Positions 23,060 to 33,936 of a stretch of DNA of 64,000 nucleotides are shown piece after piece. Each line of letters starts with the position of its first letter. Position 1 is the first letter of the stretch. The notes under the pieces were generated by a model that saw only the letters and a list, made by a program, of their open reading frames with translations, did no database searches and was not told where the DNA came from. Source of the stretch: Cyprinodon diabolis (Eukaryota > Chordata > Actinopteri > Cyprinodontiformes > Cyprinodontidae); the NCBI GenBank assembly GCA_030533445.1, contig CM060062.1:15146164-15210163 (forward strand). Reading direction: 5' to 3'. A program made the position numbers and the translations under genes.

Positions 23060-23415
23060 TTACTTATTAATCCCATCTATTTTCCCTCATGCTTATCCTA
23101 ATTGGGGTCGCAAGGGGTGCTGGTGCCTATTTCTACGGGCGATAGGCAGTCCAACGCAGGACAACACAGAGGCAAACAGGACAAACAACCATTCACACAT
23201 GTAAGGAGAATTTACAGAAGCCAATAAAGGAAAAAAAGAAAAGAAAGAAAATAGTAAAGCCAACCTAACAGTCATGTTTTTGGAGGGGAATCCATGCATG
23301 CTCAGGGAGAACATGCAAACTCCATGCAGAAAGACCCCGGGCCTGCAATCGAAATCGGAACCTTCTTGCTGCAAGGCAGCAGGGCTAACCACTGTGACAC
23401 TGAGCAGCCCCTTAT
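23060..23415. repeat. Dispersed fish repeat with GGGTCGCAAGGGGTGCTGG core
   Basis: CCATCTATTTTCCCTCATGCTTATCC, the GGGTCGC...GGTGCTGGTGCC block, GGACAAACAACCATTCACA and GGGAGAACATGCAAACTCC followed by GAACC...GCTGCAAGGCAGCAGGGCTAACCACTG form an ordered text found in very many copies in teleost genomes. It looks like a retroposon-type interspersed repeat. The middle contains a 40-base A/G-rich insertion (about 23227-23256). Open frames here, on both strands, are by-products of the repeat. Confidence 0.65.
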
Positions 23416-23804
23416 TGACCCCTTCCAAAAAATTGCCTCCACCTGCATCCATTTTGTATTAGATCAGGACGTATTTGCTTTGGGGTGGAAACCTTGATTG
23501 TATATAACCGTTCTTTTTAATATTGCAAATTTTGTTTGTTTGTATGTCTTCCATTTTAACCAATATGGTGTGTTGAACTAGATCTGCTATTTTCACAACT
23601 TTTGTGAGACACTTTTGTTTAAAGTGGGGCATCAGTTCATAAAGAAATGTATTTGAATTCTATAAATCAAAGGTTTCTGCCCAACAGCAACGAGGAACCG
23701 CACCACAGCAATGGTAGAATCTAGGCTAGAGCTGTCAGTCTGGTAAAGAATGTGGTTCTTTTTTGAAATTGTAAAGGTTAACTCTTTTATGAATTGCAAA
23801 ACAA

Positions 23805-23955
23805 AGCTAAATAAAACTAGACTAAAATCTTTTTGAGTTTTAGTTGACTAAACTTGGACTAAAACTATCACTATTGAAAAATGTGACTAAAAGTAATAAT
23901 AGGTTTCCAGTTTAATCTTTCTTAAGACTAAAATCAAGATAAATGTAAAAAAAAA
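23805..23955. repeat. Degenerate ACTAAA-rich repeat
   Basis: Repeated ACTAAA/GACTAAAA words (CTAGACTAAAATC, GACTAAACTTGGACTAAAAC, GTGACTAAAAG, AAGACTAAAATC) resemble a known class of short-period fish repeats. Boundaries approximate. Confidence 0.5.
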
Positions 23956-24412
23956 TGTTAAAAAGCTGTGAGTGTTTAAAATTTGCACAATCATTACTAT
24001 GAAAAATAATGAAACTGTTGACCTCAGTTGACTTGGATCAAAATACTAAACAAACACTTTTAGATATTCTACAGTTCTTTCTTCTAAACCTGAACTTTAA
24101 TATAAAATGAGGTAAGCAGAAAATGGTGAACACGACCGTCTCTTTTTTTAGAAGTGTTTTTAGTGTCTGAATTGCTGCGTGCATGTAAACATTTCTACTG
24201 ATAAAGCTGAGAGAGATGACCTTTACAAGATGAGGGGGGGAGCAGTAGTCCAAACCAGCAACACTTAGGTTCTGTAGCAGCAAAGTTTTACCAGCCGACT
24301 GAAAGGTTTTGAATAAAGGTATTAACATCAGAGCACTGCTCAGGTGATAAAGATTTAACCCGTTCAGTCCAGAGGCTTTTAGAACAAATTTTTCAGTGAA
24401 AATGTCGAAATA

Positions 24413-25660
24413 CACTATATTGCCAAAAGTATTTGCTCACCTGCCTTGACTCACATATGAGCTTAAGTGACATCCCGTTCCTAATCCATAGGGTTCAATA
24501 TGACGTCGGTCCACCCTTTGCAGCTAGAACAGCTTCAACTCTTCTGGGAAGGCTGTCCACAAGGTTTAGGAGTGTGTTTATGGGAATTTTTGACCATTCT
24601 TCCAGAAGCGCATTTGTGAGGTCGCACACTGATGTTGGACGAGAAGGCCTGGCTCTCAGTCTCCGCTCTAATTCATCCCAAAGGTGTTCTATCGGGTTGA
24701 GGTCAGGACTCTGTGCAGGCCAGTCAAGTTCATCCACACCAGACTCTGTCATCCATGTCTTTATGGACCTTGCTTTGTGCACTGGTGCACAGTCATGTTG
24801 GAAGAGGAAGGGGCCAGCTCCAAACTGTTCCCACAAAGTTGGGAGCATGGAATTGTCCAAAATGTCTTGGTATGCTGAAGCATTCAGAGTTCCTTTCACT
24901 GGAACTAAGGGGCCAAGCCCAGCTCCTGAAAAACAACCCCACACCATAATCCCCCCTCCACCAAACTTTACACTTGGCACAATGCAGTCAGACAAGTACC
25001 GTTCTCCTGGCAACCGCCAAACCCAGACCCGTCCATCAGATTGCCAGATGGAGAAGCGCGATTCGTCACTCCAGAGAACGCGTCTCCACTGCTCTAGAGT
25101 CCAGTGGCGGCGTGCTTTACACCACCGCATCCGACGCTTTGCATTGCACTTGGTTATGTATGGCTTGGATGCAGCTGCTCGACCATGGAAACCCATTCCA
25201 TGAAGCTCTCTGCGCACTGTTCTTGAGCTAATCTGAAGGCCACATGAAGTTTGGAGGTCTGTAGTGATTGACTCTGCAGAAAGTTGGCGACCTCTTCGCA
25301 CTATGCGCTTCAGCATCCGCTGACCCCGCTCCGTCAGTTTACGTGGCCTACCACTTCGTGGCTGAGTTGCTGTCGTTCCCAAACACTTCCATTTTCTTAT
25401 AATACAGCTGACAGTTGACTGTGGAATATTTAGGAGCGAGGAAATTTCACGACTGGATTTGTTGCACAGGTGGCATCCTATCACAGTTCCACGCTGGAAT
25501 TCACTGAGCTCCTGAGAGCGACCCATTCTTTCACAAATGTTTGTAAAAACAGTCTGCATGCCTAGGTGCTTGAATTTATACACCTGTGGCCATGGAAGTG
25601 ATTGGAACACTTGATTCCAATAATTTGGATGGGTGAGCAAATACTTTTGGCAATATAGTG
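24413..25660 (-). mobile_element. Tc1/mariner element with intact transposase (1248 bp)
   Basis: TA dinucleotides flank it at 24411-24412 and 25661-25662. The ends are inverted repeats: CACTATATTGCCAAAAGTAT on the left and the same text read inward from 25660 on the other strand. The repeats are identical over about the first 30 bases. The single gene on the minus strand is uninterrupted, so the copy looks young and could still be active. It abuts another Tc1 element, leaving only TAAATA between them. Confidence 0.93.
24495..25526 (-). CDS. Tc1-type DD34E transposase, apparently full length (343 aa)
   Basis: Cut-and-paste transposase that binds the element's ends, excises it and inserts it at TA. 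Start chosen at the ATG reading [10 protein letters not shown] (25524-25526), which gives 343 residues, the usual Tc1 length; the frame is open upstream for 38 more codons, including another Met 11 residues earlier. Residues 1-50 form a first helix-turn-helix ([11 protein letters not shown]), then the GRPR hook at 59-62, then a second helix-turn-helix to about 110. The catalytic triad is D154 (WSDESRF), D245 (FQHDCAPVH) and E280 ([10 protein letters not shown]), with 34 residues between the last two. GGGG at 189-192 is the family glycine box. No stop or frameshift is visible. It lies antisense within the prkar2a intron. Confidence 0.93.
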   Translation of the reverse strand: MGRSQELSEFQRGTVIGCHLCNKSSREISSLLNIPQSTVSCIIRKWKCLGTTATQPRSGRPRKLTERGQRMLKRIVRRGRQLSAESITTDLQTSCGLQISSRTVRRELHGMGFHGRAAASKPYITKCNAKRRMRWCKARRHWTLEQWRRVLWSDESRFSIWQSDGRVWVWRLPGERYLSDCIVPSVKFGGGGIMVWGCFSGAGLGPLVPVKGTLNASAYQDILDNSMLPTLWEQFGAGPFLFQHDCAPVHKARSIKTWMTESGVDELDWPAQSPDLNPIEHLWDELERRLRARPSRPTSVCDLTNALLEEWSKIPINTLLNLVDSLPRRVEAVLAAKGGPTSY

Positions 25661-25666
25661 TAAATA

Positions 25667-27270
25667 CAGTGGGGCAAAAAAGTATTTAGTCAGCCACCAA
25701 TAGTGCAAGTTCTCCCACTTAAAAAGATGAGAGAGGCCAGTAATTTTCATCATAGATATACCTCAACTATGAGAGACAAAATGAGGAAAAAAATCCAGAA
25801 AATCACATTGTGTGATTTTTAAAGAATTTATTTGCAAAATATGGTGGAAAATAAGTATTTGGTCAGTTACAAACAAGCAAGATTTCTGGCTCTCACAGAC
25901 CTGTAACTTCTTCTGTAAGAGGCTCCTCTGTCCTCCACTCGTTACCTTCATTAATGGCACCTGTTTGAACCCGTTATCAGTATAAAAGACACCTGTCCAC
26001 AACCTCAAACAGTCACACTCTAAACTCCACCATGGCCAAAACTAGAGAGCTGTCAAAGGACACCCGAAACAAAAATAAAGACCTGCACCAGGCTGGGAAG
26101 TCTGAATCTGCAATAGGTAAACAGCTTGGTGTGAAGAAATCAACTGTGGGATCAATTATTAGAAAATGGAAAACATACAAGACCACTGATAATCTTCCTC
26201 GATCTGGGGCTCCACGCAAGATCTCACCCCGTGGGGTCAAAATGATCACAAGAACGGTGAGTAAAAATCCCAGAACCACACGGGGGGATCTAGTGAATGA
26301 CCTGCAGAGAGCTGGGACCAAAGCAACAAAGGCTACCATCAGTAACACACTACGCCGCCAGGGACTCAAATCCTGCAGGGCCAGACATGTCCCCCTGCTT
26401 AAGCCAGTACATGTCAAGGCCCGTCTCAAGTTTGCTAGAGAGCATTTGGATGATCCAGATGATGAGTGGGAGAATATCATATGGTCAGATGAAACCAAAA
26501 TAGAACCTTTTGGTAAAAATTCTACTCGTCGTGTTTGGAGGAGAGAGAATGCTGAGTTGCATCCAAAGAACACCATACCTACAGTGAAGCATGGGGGTGG
26601 AAACATCATGCTTTGGGGCTGTTTTTCTGCTAAGGGACCAGGACGACTGATCCGTGTGAAGGAAAGAATGAATGGGGCCATGTATCGTCAAAATTTGAGT
26701 GAAAACCTCCTTCCATCAGCAAGGGCATTGAAGATGAAACGTGGCTGGGTCTTTCAGCATGACAATGATCCCAAACACACCGCCCGGGTAACGAAGAAGT
26801 GGCTTCGTAAGAAGCATTTCAAGGTCCTGGAGTGGCCTAGCCAGTCTCCAGATCTCAACCCCATAGAAAATCTTTGGAGGGAGTTGAAAGTCCGTGTTGC
26901 CTAGCGACAGCCCCAGAACATCACTGCTCTAGAGGAGATCTGCATGGAGGAATGGGCCAAAATACCAGCAACAGTGTGTGAAAACCTTGTGAAGACTTAC
27001 AGAAAACGTTTGATCTCTGTCATTGCCAACAAAGGGTATATAACAAAGTATTGAGATGAACTTTTGTTATTGACCAAATACTTATTTTCCACCATATTTT
27101 GCAAATAAATTCTTTAAAAATCAGACAATGTGATTTTCTGGATTTTTTTTTCTCATTTTGTCTCTCATAGTTGAGGTATATCTATGATGAAAATTACCGG
27201 CCTCTCTCGTCTTTTTAAGTGGGAGAACTTGCACTATTGGTGGCTGACTAAATACTTTTTTGCCCCACTG
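25667..27270 (+). mobile_element. Tc1/mariner element with about 200-bp inverted repeats (1604 bp)
   Basis: TA flanks at 25665-25666 and 27271-27272. The left end CAGTGGGGCAAAAAAGTATT is matched in reverse by the right end, and the pairing continues, with a few mismatches, to the TATTTGGTCA word at about 25855-25866 and its partner near 27071, roughly 200 bp per arm. One transposase gene on the plus strand is spoiled by a single stop codon. Arms this long contrast with the roughly 30-bp repeats of the neighbouring Tc1 element, so the two belong to different families. Confidence 0.92.
26032..27054 (+). pseudogene. Tc1-type DD34E transposase with one premature stop
   Basis: The frame starts [14 protein letters not shown] and runs 290 codons with helix-turn-helix ([11 protein letters not shown], 38-47), a GAPRK segment, and the triad D153 (WSDETKI), D244 (FQHDNDPKH) and E279 ([10 protein letters not shown]), spaced by 34 residues. 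A TAG at 26902-26904 interrupts it just after ELKVRVA. The same frame then stays open for 49 more codons to TGA at 27052-27054, ending KGYITKY, the expected family C-terminus; total 340 codons. Only one base need have changed, so inactivation is probably recent. The truncated 290-residue product keeps the whole catalytic triad but lacks the tail. Confidence 0.9.
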
Positions 27271-28048
27271 TAAATCAAGTCCGTTACTACAGACTTTTGG
27301 TACTTGAGTAAAGGTAACACAGTAGAGTTAGGGTTAGTAAGTAGTTTTTCTTTCCCAGTTCAAGCAAATGTTACAATGCTTAATTTATTTGTTATAGAAC
27401 AGAGGTAAATCTTCATGTTTTTAAAAGCTTGCTTAAAAGGCTGAGACAAGACAAACACGACTCAGCATCCTGACAGAAACGGACCATATGAAGTCACCTT
27501 GCCACATTTTATGTAACATTTCGTCCAAAGAGTTGTTCAAAGAGATAGTTTGCATCCCCTTCCTCATAGAGGAAATCCAGATCCCTTATGGTTGGATCTG
27601 ATTGAGTTTGTTTAGTGAAGTTGTTTCAAAAATAGTTTTCAATCTGAGTAGATAGTCGATGCCTTATAAGACAGATGGACTATAAATGTTGTGAATTTCA
27701 TTAAGCCAAGTCAGCTTTTTAACCTTATTGATCAGTTCAATTTAATTGAACATCGACTGCTCTGACTTAGTAGAGGCTTTTTACGGCAGAGGAACTGGGT
27801 GCCAGCAGTTGAGCTTGAATAGACTGGGTTTATGGTTACTCAGTTACATAGTGTTCATTCTTATCTTTAAGCCAGTGCTTTGGCAGAATGCCTCTAAAAT
27901 GGGTCACACAAACACGTCATTTGTCATCTATTGTCGGGTTATTTATCTAACTCGCAGAGATAAGACGTGGGAGATTTTCTGTCCCAGCATTGGCATTCCT
28001 GTATGATGCGTCTCTTAATGAAATCCATCACTCTCCTCCTGTTGGCTC

Positions 28049-28963
28049 TTAAAGGAATAGTACACCCAAAACATGATTAGCCTTCATTTTCTACTCACCC
28101 CCATGCTGAACAACACTCTGGAGTACTTTTTTGATATCTCAAATGCATATGGAGATCTGGGAGGCTTCTTGCTGTCTGCTGACATTCAAATAATGGAGGT
28201 TATGGCGCCGGAGGCAGAAAGGTCCATAAAAGTCCACAAAAAAACGTGTCAATATTCCTCCATACTGCTCGTCCAATGTATTCTAAGTGTCCTGAGTGGG
28301 TAGCGTTCATAAGTTTTTACTCGAAACAAAGTCATTTCGAAATGTTTTTAGAGCATAAACAGTAGTGTATAGGATTTCCTAAAAGCGCGCTCACGAGTCT
28401 ACGGAAAACGCGGCAGACCAAACCAGATGAAAGTGCGCATTCAGCGTCTGCTCTGCCGATAATGCAAGCGTAGAAGAAGAAATGTGCTGTTTACCTGTGC
28501 AAAGAAAGAAACAACGAAAGAAAAATGTCTGAGGACTTCAGTGTTGAGGAAAGGCATGAGTTCATTGCCGAGCTGAATGCGCACTTTCGTCTGGTTTGGT
28601 CTGCCGCGGTTTCCGTAGACTCGTGAATGCGCTTTTAGGAAATCCTATACACTACTGTTTATGCTCTAAAACATTCTAAATGACTTCGTTTCGAGTAAAT
28701 TATGGACTCTACCCACTCAGGACACTTGGAATACATTGGACGAGCAGTATGGAGGAATATTGACACGTTTTTTGTGGACTTTTATGGACCTTTCTGCCTC
28801 GGGCGCCATGGACCTCCATTATTTGAATGTCAGCAGACAGCAAGAAGCCTCCCAGATCTCCAGATGCATTTGAGACATCAAAAAAGTACTCCAGAGTGTT
28901 GTTCAGCATGGGGGTGAGTAGAAAATGAAGGCTAATCATGTTTTGGGTGTACTATTCCTTTAA
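28049..28963. mobile_element. TTAA-flanked long palindromic element (915 bp)
   Basis: TTAA at 28049-28052 and 28960-28963 encloses two arms of about 395 bp (28049-28443 and 28571-28963) that are near-perfect reverse complements, with scattered substitutions. The loop is about 130 bp. The same protein reading appears from both arms on opposite strands, because the arms are copies. Ends begin AAGGAATAGTACACCC, resembling a family of fish TTAA elements. No transposase motif is present, so it must depend on enzymes supplied elsewhere. The loop contains a short open frame (28525-28626) starting MSEDFSVEERHEFIAEL, of unknown meaning. Confidence 0.82.
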
Positions 28964-29539
28964 CCCACCTATGTCACTTGCTTTGCATGTGTCTGTCTCA
29001 GTGTAAAGCCACAATCTCATTAGACTACGTGGCTTAGTGGGAAGATTTTAGTGGATTGGTTGAGCTGAATGCTCAACCAATTGACTGTGTAACAAAGATT
29101 TTATAGAAGGAAGAGGGAATATAAAACATGAATGGGAAGAAGAAAATTGAATGAAAGGGAAAATTGGAGGAGCCATTAAATTTAGACCGGATGTAGTTCA
29201 GTTTAGACTTTGTGTTAACTGTATTTCTCTTTGAAGGACATAATTGAAATACTCAACACTGGTTAGTATTTAAATGTTCACATCCTTGGTGACCAGCTGT
29301 TCTTTGGTCATTAGCTTCCTATATACTTCATGGCTGTCAGAACAAATCTAGCCAATTATAGGTGGTATGTTTTTGTCAATAAAAATGTTTTAAATTATAT
29401 TTCTGAAGATCTTTGTTTGGCCAAGTTCATATAGTTTAAAAAGGAATTCTGTCACTGAAGTTATGTTAACGGGAGAAGGAAAAGACAATAACGGTTTAAG
29501 AAAATTGGCCCTATTGGCAGCACATATTAGGGATCAGTT

Positions 29540-30160
29540 GGGTTACGTTTACACTGCAGGCCTTGATGCTCAATTCTGATTTTTTTGTGAAATCTGATTT
29601 TTTTTTTTTTTTTGCGTTGCTGATCACATTTCCAAATATATGCTTGTATGTGGTCTCCTGTGTGAACTGCATTCATACAGCTTAAGTGTCCCGCATACGC
29701 AGTAGAGGACGCAATGACGGCCAGCCTGCTCTGTGTTTACAGAAGTAAACATGGATGGTAGCGCTGGAGCGCATCTAGTGATCTTTCCCAACCTTATAAC
29801 CTCAATCTTTTCAAGATGGTTAAAAAAAAAAAAAATACTACTCTCTGCATCATGGTCCGCCATGGTGTTTGTTTTTCTTGCCGCTTCTCTGTTGCAAGAC
29901 GCAGAATAGTGACCTATGTCGGCTACTAATAGCGTTCAGGTCAGAGGAATGCGACCTGGCCGTTCAGACACATATTGCATTTGAAAAGATCAGATTCGTA
30001 TCAGATTTAGGAACACATACCCAAATGGCCTGGGTTGGATTGGAAAAAATTGGATCTGTGTTGTTCAGACTGGCATGAAAAGATCAGATACAGGTCGCAT
30101 ATGGGCAAAAAAAAAAATCTGATTTGGGTTACTTCAGGCTGCTGTGTGAACATAGCCTAA
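29540..30160. mobile_element. Miniature inverted-repeat element B (about 620 bp)
   Basis: Imperfect inverted ends: the left reads GGTTACGTTTACACTGCAGGC and the right, read inward on the other strand, GGCTATGTTCACACAGCAGCC. Just inside both ends lie A- or T-runs next to CTGATTT words, and the interior has mirrored CAGATTCGTATCAGATT-type segments. A target duplication could not be fixed, so the boundaries are approximate. The ends resemble hAT-type miniature elements with GTTCACACTGCAG tips. A half copy is present in inverse orientation at 33478-33702. Confidence 0.6.
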
Positions 30161-32553
30161 GACTGATGTCAAAATAATTGGCATCTACCTTAATAAACCT
30201 GCATCCGCTGATCTCTATACATATTCACAATATTAGTGAAGCTTAGGCACTAAACTCTATGTAAGGAGTTAGCATAATAAGAAGGGAGAGAGGGAGTAGT
30301 CCTTGCTAATCAAACATCATTATTATTGTGCAGAAGGGGAATTTATGGCCTCTGCAGTTTTTATTCTGCCAAATGTTACATCCAAGGCAAGCACACCTTG
30401 CTTCTATTAGACACTGATGGTGTAATGAGGATTGTAAAATCAAGTTCCCATCCCCTTTGTCAACCATTCCAATTGTAAACTACCATCATGTTCACTGATT
30501 GCCCTTTTATCAAAGTAAAAAAAAAGCTAAGTAAAAAAAGAAGAGCCTCTTGCACTTATGTTTTATGTTTCTATATTGGTTTATTAGGAAAAAGAAATAA
30601 TAAATGACCTGGCACAAAAAGTGAGACTATTTGTGATCAGTTGGTGGCAAAAAGCCTATTATTTACATAGCTTTAAATATTGCCGTGTTGGTAAGGAATG
30701 CATTTGTGGGTCAAAGAGCCCTGTTGACTACATGTGTTGTGCTTATGGAAAAACAAAACAAATCTTAAAATGCTAAGCAGGTCATTCTTCAGTCATCTCT
30801 GGTTCGATGTCCTGTATTGGTTTAGGGTATCAAAGTTTGAATAAATGAATAATACTGGTAGTATTTTGGCAGAGAACCACACAATCACAACAACCTGGCA
30901 ACTAGCTGTCATGCTGGTCACCAGAATGGTCCCACAGTGCTGTGGGATGGCTTCCAGTTTCTCAACCAGCATGTTGTCTGTGAGGTTATGTTACTGACTT
31001 TTTGCATGAACAGCACACCTAAGATAATCCTGCAATTGTGTTGAAGAAAAATATCAGCCTATAAGTGTCCTTATTTGTTGTGCCATGTCTCTTTCTTATT
31101 TAAATATTTTTCTAAGCCAATAGCCAAAGTTCTGCAGCAAAATTGAATACCTGAAACCTTGGCCTTTAAAATTTGACCAATTGTATGGTTTGTGTTTTAT
31201 ATATAGCTATAAGCTAGGTTTTTGAAAATAGATATACATATTCATATTAATCTTTGGGACCAAAACCTGATGGCCTGCAGTAAACATGTTGACAGAGAAA
31301 ACACTTTGCCAGTGTTGTTTCAACCCTACCACTGCAGTCAGTAATGAAAATAAATAATCCACTTAAATAAGAAAAATCTGATTTGCCCTAATTTCAGGTT
31401 TTGTAGTTCTGTCCTTAATATTGTCATAGCCATGGTCACCATGGTGACAGCTATCCTTGAAACCAGTTTCAGCCAATTGCTGCTGGTAGCAGCAATGATA
31501 GGCAGTGGCCTCACCTTAGGATAGTTTAGATAAGCAATGAAAAAGAAGTGTTGTGAACTACCAGTGACCTCTGCGTGTTCCTCTTCAGTCGATTTGCATA
31601 GCCTTGATGTTACCGATTGTCTTCCCACGTTTAATAATGGTATTGGTTTACATTTTTTTTTACTGATATTTATTTATATATTTATACTACCTTTATTTGC
31701 TAAATATATTGTGCACATATATATTTGTGTTTTGTTTTTTGTTTGCAAATCCAACCTTTTTTCAAATACTTTTCGTAACTTTACCACAACTCCTCGGTAC
31801 AATAAAAATTGTTCTTTTTTCTTATTCCCTTTGCTCTCTGGAACAAAAATGCAGAGGCTGAAAAAAATCTTGTGACCATTTTCCAGGATTGCTGGAGACA
31901 AAAATATTTGTCTCTAATCCACAATGTCCTCCCCAGTCAGGAAGTGTAGTTTAGGTTTTAATTATGTAAAAGTTTTAATGCAATCTATTTATTGTCTGAG
32001 CTGAAAAGGGTTTGTCGTCATTGTTACAGAAAGATCTGGAACATCACTGATTAGGAATCTCATTGTGTGATAAAGCATTAATCAGATTAAAGATAGGGAA
32101 CCTCTAGTTACACATGTTTTCAGTTGTGGATTTTTGTTAAGATAAGATACCCAGAATTATCTCAAGTTAAAATAACGGCATGCATCAGCTTTGGCGTCAA
32201 CATGAGTTGTCATCAGCAACCAGTCCAGTTTCTCCATCTTGATGGGGAGAAACTTCTGAATGAGGGGAAAAGTCAGCATATATCCTCCGGAGTATATAAT
32301 GCTGGGAAACTGTTGGAAACAAACCACAGTGTATTTTCTGCCTTTGTTATAGGTCATAGCTACTACAAGGATTGGAGCAATTTATCTTTATCATGACTTT
32401 TTTTTTCATTCTGAAATAAATGATGTTCTATTGTGACAATAAAAGAAAGGAAAAGAAAGCAAAACAGATGATTTTAGATGAGAGATACAAGTTTTTGATT
32501 AATTTTATCTAAATCTAAATTTGATTGATCTTATTAATAGAGTAACGATCAAT

Positions 32554-33462
32554 TAGGGCTGGGCGATAATTCAATAACGATATATATCGATCGATAGACG
32601 TGTGGCGCAATAGAAAAAAATAGGCTCGATAAAAGTTCGATAAAGAAACGCAGTTTTCCTTCCTTCTCAATGTAGCCTAGCATGTAGGTTTATGCTAGTC
32701 ACTACTTCCTCCCAACCAATCACAATCGCGGACCCAGGCATGGCGTCACAAAGCACCACCCTCTCAAACCACAACACAGAGCACATGAAGATGTCGCAGC
32801 AGCAGAGGCAGAGGAAATTGTTCCAAAGAAGGGTTTTTGTAGTTCGCAAGTTTGGCAGTATTTCGGTCATGGCAAGTCGGACAAAAAACAAACCACAGTC
32901 ATCTGTAAAATGTGTAGGGAACCAGTGAAAACGAAGTCTGATAACACAACCAACTTTTTTTTTTTTTATCATCTCAGCCGCTCACACCCGCAGGAGTACG
33001 AGCTGTGTAATCCCCGGCGCGGCTCTCCTCCAAGGAATCTTCGGGAATTTCGGGAAAATGTATATATTTTTTCAGTTCTGGGCAGTTTCCCACGTAGTTC
33101 TAACAATTGAGATAAAAATGCTGAGGGGCCAGAAACTTCAAAGTAATAACTCAGGTTAGAGCAGGAAACGGGGGCGGCGGTGGGGGGGCATTTATTTATC
33201 TGTTATATTTCTTTTGGTCGCTTTTCTGGTCACTTTAGTTTATTCTTTGTCAGTATTTAATAACATAACCCAGGTCTCTTAAGTTATTTTTCTTTAAAAG
33301 AATTCTGTTATGGTTAAAAAAGTTGGTTAAATAAAGATTTAATTCGAAGTCTGTGTTTGTGTTTTTTATTAAAATTAAATCATTTAGCAATATTATAAAA
33401 AGTTCAGGCAGAGCTGCACATAAAATATGGTTTCAAATCTTTTCAATAATTATCGATATCGA
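32554..33462 (+). mobile_element. hAT element, copy 2, lacking one end
   Basis: Starts TAGGGCTGGGCGATAATTC at 32554 and is the reverse complement of copy 1 (15806-16760) almost throughout: the ATCGATCGATA block, the AACGCAGTTTTCC segment, the BED-finger code, and the sequence down to TTTCAATAATTATCGATATCGA. Similarity stops there (about 33462), short of the other terminal repeat, and a piece of element B takes over. No right-hand copy of the 8 bases before the element (CGATCAAT) was found. With only one end left it cannot move by the normal route. Confidence 0.8.
32785..32985 (+). pseudogene. BED zinc-finger fragment of hAT transposase, multiply frameshifted
   Basis: Homologous to the fragment in copy 1. 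The start reads MKMSQQ, then an extra or missing base moves the remainder (AEEIVPKKGFCSSQVWQYFGHGKSD) to another frame, and ICKMC-type text continues via MCREPVKTKSDNTTNF in a third open stretch. A run of T residues (32957-32968) interrupts it before HLSRSHPQEYEL, which carries the histidine ligands. Here the histidine segment is in the same frame as the run, unlike in copy 1, showing that the homopolymer length differs between the copies. Confidence 0.65.
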
Positions 33463-33477
33463 AAGATTGTGTTTTTA

Positions 33478-33702
33478 TGGTTGGAAAAGACCGCTAGATG
33501 TGCGCCGGCGCTACCATCCATGTTTACTTCCATAAACACAGCACACTGGCCTGTGAGGTCATTGCGTATGACTGCAGTTCACACAGGAAATCACATACAA
33601 GTTGCATATTTATGGAAATGTGATCAGCAGCGCAACAAAAAAATAATTGGATTTAAAAAAAAAATCGGAATTGAGCATCAAAGCCTGCAGTGTGACCGTA
33701 GT
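33478..33702 (-). mobile_element. Half of element B, inverted, fused to the broken hAT end
   Basis: The sequence GACCGCTAGATGTGCGCC...GCGCTACCATCCATGTTTACTTC...GCATCAAAGCCTGCAGTGTGACCGTAG is the reverse complement of about 29540-29800, the left half of element B. It begins right after the point where hAT copy 2 breaks off and ends at the element B terminus. The other half of element B is absent. Confidence 0.7.
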
Positions 33703-33916
33703 TTTTATCTCTTGGATGAGAGGCAAAATTTCTTCTAGAAAACTTCACGTCCCGTTGCCTAAACTGACCCTTTCAAGCTTGACCATGACCTTAATGACTG
33801 AGCTCTTCAGATAAAGTAGTTTTTATCATCCCTTCAAATTGAACTGCCTTAGTTACCACAGTGTATCACAATATTGTTTCTACAGCTAAATCTCAAATTC
33901 CTAGTGGCGCCTGTTT

Positions 33917-33936
33917 TTTTTTTTTTTTTTTTTTAG
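33917..33936. repeat. T homopolymer
   Basis: About 20 consecutive T residues, followed by AG. No retroposon body was recognised on either side. Confidence 0.7.

Noticed and set aside
24433..25231. Plus-strand open frames of up to 256 codons opposite the Tc1 transposase
   Set aside because: They are antisense shadows of the intact minus-strand transposase and match no known domain.
26013..26681. Minus-strand frame of 222 codons
   Set aside because: It is the antisense shadow of the second Tc1 transposase, with no domain of its own.
28702..28939. Open frames on both strands that resemble one another and a frame at 28073-28303
   Set aside because: They arise because the two arms of the TTAA palindrome are reverse complements; no known protein motif is present.
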